Program-made: the position numbers and the translations under genes | The notes under the pieces: model-generated | What the model was told of the DNA's origin: nothing | What the model saw: the letters and a program-made list of their open reading frames with translations, nothing else | Database searches by the model: none | DNA from: Strigamia acuminata | Taxonomy: Eukaryota; Arthropoda; Chilopoda; Geophilomorpha; Linotaeniidae | Direction: 5' to 3' | DNA: 64,000 nucleotides | NCBI GenBank assembly: GCA_949358305.1 | Contig: OX442316.1 | Span: 15,376,001-15,440,000 of the forward strand | Shown: positions 57,129 to 64,000 of the stretch, piece after piece | How the letters are laid out: every line of letters starts with the position of its first letter | Numbering within the stretch: position 1 is the first letter of the stretch

Positions 57129-58317
57129 AATAACCTTTTGTTTCTTTGATTTTGTATTTGAGAACCCCAAAATGGTTACAATAAATTTGTTCCTAACTTT
57201 AACCTTAAACAGACATGTTTTATTTTGTGAAGCCAGAAAATAGATAAAATAGTAATTGTAATCAGTTTTTCAATATAAATATTCATAAATTTGACTTACG
57301 AATGTTCAAAGCACCATCCAAATCATATCCCCAAATTTGGTCAAAGCGGTGTTTAGAAAACCAATGCATAAGATCTTTGCGCATACAATTGCACTCAACT
57401 TCACCTTTTTGTTTCTGTCCCACCCCGGATCACAGTTGGGGCATTTATGAATCTTATTCATGCAGATCTTGTCTCGTAAAACTGATGTCCGATCTGCTCG
57501 TTTTGCATAATGTTCTTAGACTAGATGACGTAAATACGTCTTAGCAAAAAGTATGTAATTTCCTTTGACAGGAGCAGATTGAATGTAACTTTTTGTTAGC
57601 CCATGTCAAAGTCACGAGAAAAGTCGCTCGTGCCAATCAGACTTGAAGTATCTGCCAATATTTACTTGCCAAATGTCGGTATCGGCCAAAGCCTAAAGTG
57701 GCCGAAATCATTGGGCATCTGTCGGGAGGATTGTAAGGCTGAGAGGATGCTTTAGTGGAGTCAAAATGGAAGCGTTGCTTGCCCTTCACTTAGTTTAGGT
57801 CCACTGGGATAGCGCTATTTACAGTATCTTATTTACCCAATAGCATCAAGTGCACGGTTCTGCACTTAGTATTAAACTTAGTTGAGAAGGACTTATTTTT
57901 TAATTTTGTAATGGATAATAGAGAGTGGCGTGTAGTTAATTGCACTTGGGAATCAATTGCATTACTCCTTTTGGTCCATGGAAGTAAGGAAAGTTATTAT
58001 TACATTTTAAACTTTAATCGTTTCAATTTTGTGGTTGTGCTTCTGGTTTGTTTACTATCCTGCTAAGTGATCCCTAGAAATCTGGGGCTCTAGGTGAGTG
58101 CCTGTGTAATAATGCACCACTAAATGTTCATTTAATAATAATAAGTAGTGTGACAGTAAGTATGGTCAAGGCTTTGGAATTAGAGTGTTTGTGTTGGGTT
58201 TTAGGCCCTTGCAATGTGTGGGACGACTTTCTTAAAGACTCAAGTTTGCATTTGCACCGAGAACTGCGAAAACCATAGGAACCTTAGTTTGAGGCAGGTG
58301 CAGATGTTGTAGAAGCA

Positions 58318-58425
58318 GACAATCAGAAAAGGATGAGAAATAACAGGATCTCCAGTAGGTTACCCATTCAAGTACTGACCAGACCAAATGCTGCTTAACT
58401 TCTGTGTTCTAATGGAAACGCATCA
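58318..58425 (-). pseudogene. 5S rRNA-derived sequence, copy 2
   Basis: The minus strand reads GTTTCCATTAGAACACAGAA, then GTTAAGCAGCATTTGGTCTG, GTCAGTACTTGAATGGGTAA and CCTACTGGAGATCCTG. This is the 3' two thirds of 5S rRNA, with box A (GAAGTTAAGCA) and a near-intact box C (GAATGGGTAACC). The 5' third is replaced by unrelated sequence. It is more intact than copy 1. Confidence 0.75.
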
Positions 58426-58466
58426 AGTAATCGACTAATCAAAGTAATCAAAGTAATCAACTAATC

Positions 58467-58491
58467 GCTCATTTAATGAAACCCCTTAATA
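58467..58491. mobile_element. Lone right end of the TAAGGGGTTTCA MITE
   Basis: TTTAATGAAACCCCTTAATA matches the end at 10260-10280. No left partner was found. Confidence 0.35.
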
Positions 58492-58535
58492 TTGGGCCTG
58501 ATTCACTAAAATTTAGCCCAATTTGTTGCGTTTAT

Positions 58536-58609
58536 CGAAAAACATTAAACTACAGTTGAAAGTATTGGACAGGTTCTCCAATACTTTCAAGTGTAATTTA
58601 ATGTTTTCG
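58536..58609. repeat. 74-nt hairpin, ~33-bp imperfect stem
   Basis: CGAAAAACATTAAACTACAG followed by TTGAAAGTATTGGA pairs with TCCAATACTTTCAA then GTGTAATTTAATGTTTTCG across a seven-base loop. It is either a very short MITE or a microRNA-like hairpin. Confidence 0.6.
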
Positions 58610-59276
58610 TTGAGAAGTGATCGATAATCGAACTTCCATTTCGTGATTTGCGGACGTGCTTTGCTGCTTTGCTACACCTGAAAATTCAAATCTAAGAGCA
58701 AAAGCAGTGTTACACTTTCTCCAGTAATCTTTGCCAGATGCTGTTGACGAAAATTTAACCGAGCATGCTCAGTCAAATTGTGCAAAGAGCTCAACAAGAA
58801 AGAATTCTTACTGTATGTTGCTTGGTGTTTGCAGTTGGCGTTATGTTCCATGTAGTCGATCTGATATGATGTAAGATTGTGATAAAACAAACAGGACCTC
58901 AAAATACCAAAATAAAACTAAATTTTTATTTTTATATTTAATGTTTTGTTAATTGACAAAAAAAACATATAAATTAATGATATAATGTTTATTGCTCAAC
59001 TCAAAGATTTAGGGGGTGCCCCTCAACAGCGGTAAGTCTACATGGAGAGGACATGCATTTAACATGGTGGTTGTCAAGCTTGTTGCAACAATATTTTGGT
59101 ACTATTTTTGTTAATGGGTTTATTGTTGTTTATTTACTTTATTTTAGCAATATTATACAAGGTAGTCAGAAAGTTGGGTTCTCAGTAAATAATTCCCAAA
59201 CTGTTATAGATGTTGATTTAGCAAAATGACTGCCAGGGTAGTATTTTGGGGGAAATCCAATTATGACATCCAACTT

Positions 59277-59390
59277 GACCTCAGAGGTCATCTTCAAAGT
59301 CATCCATATTGTAACTCGAGAACCGTGACAAAAAGAGAGATAAAGTGAATTAGAAAGTTGTAGAGCACAATCTAATTAGTCTAGAACTGT
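59277..59390 (-). repeat. Dispersed repeat family A, copy 3
   Basis: AACTTGACCTCAGAGGTCAT and GAAAGTTGTAGAGCACAATC are the diverged inverse of parts of 61910-62075. Confidence 0.4.
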
Positions 59391-59429
59391 TCTTAAAAAA
59401 TTATCTTTTACTGAAAAGTTTTGAGAAAA

Positions 59430-59515
59430 AAAGGTTTAATGCTGCTAAATGACGACTGGAATTAGGAAATTTACTGCGCAGTATGAATTTGGCATCACGA
59501 TGCTGGGCGCAAACT
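59430..59515. repeat. Dispersed repeat family B, copy 3
   Basis: TTTAATGCTGCTAAATGACG, GACTGGAATTAGGAAATT and GCGCAGTATGAATTTGGCAT follow the order of 55085-55195 with an internal gap. Confidence 0.55.
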
Positions 59516-60726
59516 CTAGGTGTAGTCTAAGGCAATATGTTTAAAGAATAAACCATTTTTTTCTTGCATTTGTATTGCAAAAAGGACAGGATTTATCTGG
59601 TGGGAGAGACCGCCAATGATGTGGGGTACTTTTGATGCGTCAGTTTGTAAATGCAAAACTCCAAAGTAGCAAGTTAAAACAAGAAATTTGTATTCAAGAA
59701 GCAGATGGTCACGCAATACAAACCACGAGTTTATTCTTTGTGCTAACTCGTCTTAAATGTCTTGTGCTGAAAATCCGTAATGGCCAGCAACAGCCCATTT
59801 GAAAGTTCTTTCCCGTCCCTTCTCCTTTTTCCAGCATTTTGCAGTATTTCCCGATATCAGCACTTTTCTTTAAACACTGTCAAAATATTGTAAAAGAAAA
59901 TAAAGGAGGCGGAAAAAAATTTCCATCAAAGAAAATTGGGCCTTCGAAAAAAGGGAATAAAAATAGGGAGTATATGGGAGAAACTATCAAGAGTGGACAA
60001 AGGGGGCAATGACATGTGAAAAATTATGACGTCAATCATGGCCAACTGCCCGACACTATCTTCTTTCTTATTCATTGGAAGTTTAGGAATTTATTGGCAT
60101 GAAAATTTTATGAAAATCATGAATAAATATAATAAAATGTGTTTTTTTTTGTTTGTTTATTTATTAAATTTGTAGGCCTAAATTGTATTTTAGTCTTATA
60201 ATAAAAATGGTATTTTGTTCGTTACTTCTCTTGGATGTTTGAATTGTCACCAAGAGTTGGAATGGGTGTCATAAAACTTATCTCTGAGGTGTGTGTTATC
60301 ATTGGGAGTTTAGTCGTACGGTCGATGGCCACTTGAAGCCAATGATTTTCTCGGAGCGGAAGTCGTGTTCGTGGCAGCGAAGACGTTAGAATTGATAGTG
60401 TAACGTTGGTCCTAGGTTTAGGCAACTCGATATTTTCATTTCTGTACTATGGGGATTTGGCAAAACTGGTGCTTGTTTCAATTGGTTTATGATATGATGT
60501 GGTTGGTAAGCTCATTCTAAACTACTCGGGTTTATTGGTCGTACCTGCAGCACGCCGGCTGAAACTAATCGTTTGACCACAGAAGATGATCGTTTGATTG
60601 AAAAGTCTCTGGTTTTGATTTATAGTTTGTAGTACAGAGCGCCATTAATGTCATTTAAATCATTGGTAATGTGGGGTCTCTTCATTTCGACGCCGAGTAT
60701 TACCCCCTGGAGGGAGATTCGTTTAA

Positions 60727-60949
60727 CTTTCCCATAGCCATGGCTGGTTACTACACGTGCAGCTATGGTTGGTCATTTCTGTCTCCTTTTTAAAAATCCT
60801 TCTGCACATACGCCCAATCACATTTTTCCTGGCAAGAGCACATGTTTTGGAACTAATTTTAATACGCCACATAGTGCAAACAGATGGTAAAATGGTATAC
60901 GGCGCTCCCATTAAGGGTGTTTTATGTTATAAATATTAAATTATCTTAA
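60727..60949 (+). mobile_element. piggyBac-like MITE, copy 3, truncated
   Basis: After TTAA (60723-60726), CTTTCCCATAGCCATGGCTG and the shared body follow, as far as TATAAATATTAAATTATCTT. There the next element begins (60951). The right half is missing. Confidence 0.7.
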
Positions 60950-60950
60950 A

Positions 60951-61281
60951 CACCAGACACTTTGGGATATCCCAAAGTTTAAATCTGGTTCTGGCCTGAT
61001 ATTTGCTTAAAAAGTTCAGGCTAGAGTGTTCGCACCAAAGAGCAAAAAGCCGCATATCTAGGCTAGCATGCAGCCAATAGATAATCAACTAACCATCAAC
61101 GTACAGAATTGTGGGAAGTGACCTTGGCAGTTATCTAGTTTTTTGGCAATTATCTAGTTCACACAACTGGATTAGAATTATCTAGTTTACACATTTTTAA
61201 ACTAGATAATTTTCGGCTAGATGTGTTTACACCAAGAACTAGAACTAGATTTAAATGTTGGGCTAGCCCAAACTTTCTGGT
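60951..61281. mobile_element. MITE with ~50-bp imperfect TIR (CACCAGA...)
   Basis: CACCAGACACTTTGGGATAT, CCCAAAGTTTAAATCTGG on the left matches the inverse of GATTTAAATGTTGGGCTAGC, CCAAACTTTCTGGTG on the right. Internal TTATCTAGTT words are repeated. It abuts the truncated piggyBac-like copy. Confidence 0.6.
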
Positions 61282-61440
61282 GCGAACAAGGTTTTAACTT
61301 TTAGTCTATACATATTTAGGGACAATCACTTTCTTGAATAGAAACATTTTGACGTAGAAGTACGTTGAAGAGGACAATCTTTAAGCGGAAATGGAAACCA
61401 GCGTCAGGCACGGAAATAGCGAAGCACACACACAACCGCA

Positions 61441-61487
61441 TTACTTACTTCTCTCACCACAGACCAATACTAACAGCAAACACACCA
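61441..61487 (-). repeat. Dispersed fragment shared with 18826-18875
   Basis: TTACTTCTCTCACCACAGAC then CAATACTAACAGCAAA is the inverse of the earlier fragment. Possible LTR remnant. Confidence 0.45.
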
Positions 61488-61909
61488 AAAAATGACAGCA
61501 AAAACAGCTACTACTAGCTCCGCTCCAACCGGGACGTGTATATTGTCGCACGGTAATGACCGTGACAGTAATGACCGAGCCGCCCTGCCACTTTTTTATT
61601 TATTATTGTTCACACATTAGAGAGAGCCCTTTATAAAATTAGTAGCGAACTAAAAACAAACAAAATGGCACTTTAACTAATAGACCTTTTATTTGGTCGA
61701 CTCTTAATCGAAGAAATAAAGCCAGCCATTGTGACAAAAATTAAATTTCTACTGCAAAAGTACTGAATTTCTTCAATAGATGTATTCAAATTTGAATTAT
61801 TATGCAAGAAACAAGAAAAACCACTGTTTTTTTAATGTTTAAATTATTTTATTTTCATAAGAAGAAAAAATTTTAATTTGGTGATTTGTTTTCCCTAATT
61901 TTTTAAAAA

Positions 61910-62075
61910 AACAGTTAACTTAAGGTGACTAAGATAAATTGGATAGTACTAATTTGATGGTGCTCTACAACTTCTTGATTAGAAATTTTGCTCTAACCTG
62001 ATTGGTTTAGAAGTTAGCAAGTGAATGACCTTGAAAATGACCTTCAAGGTCAAATTTGATCACATCATTGGATTG
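61910..62075 (+). repeat. Dispersed repeat family A, copy 2
   Basis: Same orientation as 10490-10660: CAGTTAACTTAAGGTGACTA, AGTACTAATTTGATGGTGCT and AAATTTGATCACA are in order. GACCTTGAAAATGACCTTCA is an internal partial duplication not seen in copy 1. Confidence 0.55.
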
Positions 62076-63057
62076 CTCTCACCCAACTTCCTATACGATC
62101 GCTTCATCAAAGTTGACGAGATGCAATTTCTCAGGAAATATCTGAGGGGAACAGACTTTTGTTTCATTCTGTATTGTTCGTCGTTTTTGAAGTCAGATTG
62201 AGACAAGTGGCTTAAAAAGTAGTTTGAAGTTGTTGTTGAAAATGCTGTTTAGTTTAAATGACTTCATGAAAAGATGCCTACTGTTACCATAGAAGCTGCT
62301 TATTGGTTGCTGTTGCTCAGCACCCGTAAACTATGTGTGCAGCTGTTAGATAAGGATGGTTGTTAACAAATAAATTCTGGGTCAAATACAAAGTGAATTT
62401 TAGTGGGTTTTCATACTGAATTGAAAAAGTAACTGAAAAGCCGGTTTGGACGTGATTCGACTGTGCGTTGCAAAACTGTTGTGCGAGAAAAATGCAAATG
62501 GCTTTCATTGAGTTCTCAGCATGTTTCTAAGAATTTATCTCGCCACGGATCTGCCGTCTATTTGTGAACAGAGAGAGGAAGGATGTGACATTCCATCAAA
62601 CAAAGTGGAACTGTAGCACAGATAACAGTTTAAATGGTTTTGTGCACCGCTTCACCTTTCGCATTTAACTACATAGCAAACGTGTGGAGTTCTATTTCAG
62701 TTTTCAATTAAATTACTAAGGCTACGAGCTTGGTATTAGATTAATTTCGAATATACAATCCGCTGTAATGCAATTCCAACTTTCTTTCTAGGAAAATTGC
62801 ATGTAATTCGGCCTTAATTGAAACCACACATACGCTGCGACAATAGGTTCGCTAGCAATTAAAATATAGTTCACAAATGTTAACTTTTAAGCGCAGGTTA
62901 CATCTGATCTAGTCTTTGGGTCAGGGCCCAAGCACTACTTAATGCACCACCTGTAGGCAAAATTCAAATAACGCCTCCCTATTTCTGGAATTGATTTGTA
63001 AGTGTAACAGATTGTATTACATTTCTATTAAGTTTCAAATAAACATATTTACAACAT

Positions 63058-63507
63058 GTACCATATTTACATGTACTCAGTTATCTGGATAAGTGAAAAT
63101 ATGAATTTTGCTTTTCTGGAAAACTCATCATGTAAACGCAACAGTTTTCCAGAAAAGACACTTATTCGGAAAACTAAATTCCAGTTGTACGAGGTAGATT
63201 TTGGGCGTTTTGCGCATTGGAAACGGCATGTAAACACCCGTGCATGCAAAAATTAAAAACTTTGAAAACTTTGAAAACTATGTGAAATGAGCTAAAAACA
63301 CGATTTTCGGGGTCAGAATTTGATTTGTTTAGGAGCTGAAATATATCAACAACCATGTTTTGTTGTTCCAGATAATCAAAATGCATTATGGGTAATTCAC
63401 ATGTGGCGTCTTGTTTACTAGAAAACTAGGGACACGTAAACGCACACGGTTATCCGGATAAATAAAATCCAGATTTTAACTTTTCTGGAAAACATGTAAA
63501 CATGGTA
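63058..63507. mobile_element. MITE with TIR TACCATGTTTACATGT
   Basis: TACCATATTTACATGTACTC with TTATCTGGATAA and TTTTCTGGAAAAC on the left is the inverse of the right end (TTATCCGGATAAATAAAATC, CTTTTCTGGAAAACATGTAA, ACATGGTA). The body includes GTACGAGGTAGATTTTGGGC and GCATTATGGGTAATT, shared with 35580-35800. Confidence 0.7.
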
Positions 63508-64000
63508 AATGAAATAGAGCATTGTTTGATGCTCCTTAATATATTAACGTTTCCCTCATCCACTTGCAGTTTTTTATTTCTAACCCGAGAACCCCTGGCC
63601 TTTGTGAGCCTTCTTGGGCTGGGGCCCTGGGTCTGGTCAAGTGGTGCTTACTTGCTTAGTTACGACCCTGGTTCAGGTCAAACAATCCAGTGTTTGGCCT
63701 TTTTAATTGCACTTTGGACGTAAGCAGGGCGTAATTGGTGAAGTCCTACAATGAAACAGCAGAACTTGGGAAAGTGAAATGAAAAAAAAATGGATTTTTA
63801 TTTTGGTTCACGTCTATTAAATTTTTATTGAGGTTTCCTTTTCGGGTTTTTATTTTGCTCGCACAATACACGAATCGTCTGGTTGGGTGTTGGGTGCTTC
63901 ACACTGATGTCGAAAAAAGAGGGAGTACTTGATTAGAATTAGATATCGAGTGAATTGGATTTCTGTTGAAAAGACTGCTTTTGTCGTGGCGGTGCAGTAA

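Larger units (their letters stand above)
44103..64000. other. Region upstream of the 5-HT1 receptor, no complete coding gene
   Basis: Apart from a possible 5' UTR exon (51701-51757), everything recognised here is repeat or transposon remnant, listed separately. Stretches with nothing recognised: 44923-45600, 46010-46370, 48040-49570, 50290-50770, 50930-51690, 51760-53570, 54220-54720, 55730-56930, 57130-58310, 58610-59270, 59520-60720, 61290-61900, 62080-63050 and 63510-64000. They hold short chance ORFs and homopolymers. No tRNA or snRNA gene was recognised. Confidence 0.45.

Overview
This is a eukaryotic nuclear window, AT-rich and dominated by repeats. It carries three multi-exon genes with GT-AG introns, two internal arrays of the arthropod telomere word TTAGG, and an arthropod-style 5-HT1 receptor. 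I read it as an arthropod; a crustacean or other non-model group with multi-kilobase, repeat-filled introns fits, but the sequence does not fix the taxon. No bacterial or viral gene set, CRISPR array or operon is present.

Layout. (1) 1-8514, plus strand: the 3' portion of a secretin-family (class B1) neuropeptide GPCR, nine exons from the last extracellular exon to the start of the C-tail. (2) 8515-12343: spacer with small repeats and an unassigned exon-like stretch. (3) 12344-27582, plus strand: a complete ten-exon gene for SNAPC1 (SNAP43), a subunit of the snRNA-activating protein complex, 350 codons with every junction in phase. (4) 27873-36687: spacer made largely of minisatellites and one foldback element. 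(5) 36773-44102, minus strand: a complete six-coding-exon 5-HT1-type serotonin receptor, 458 codons, with two upstream ORFs and a GC-AG first coding intron. (6) 44103-64000: the upstream side of the receptor, with a possible non-coding 5' exon near 51701 and otherwise DNA-transposon remnants. SNAPC1 and the receptor converge on the spacer at 28-36.7 kb. The three genes show no sign of acting in one pathway.

Most other structure is non-autonomous DNA transposons in small families with two to four copies here. They include a TTAA-flanked piggyBac-like MITE, a pogo-like MITE, Tc1-like transposase remnants (one a 1.27-kb palindrome), a MITE with a demonstrable 3-bp TGA target duplication nested in another, and several families recognised only by their inverted ends. 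There is also a Ty1/copia integrase fragment and two 5S-rRNA-derived sequences.

The most unusual pattern is a set of about a dozen unrelated tandem arrays whose unit lengths cluster at 20-21 or 31-32 bp, close to two or three DNA helical turns, nearly all built from alternating A- and T-tracts. Some are enclosed by terminal inverted repeats or abut transposon ends, and both TTAGG arrays sit inside inverted-repeat elements. I found no convincing new protein-coding system; the candidate new biology is this class of array-carrying inverted-repeat elements.
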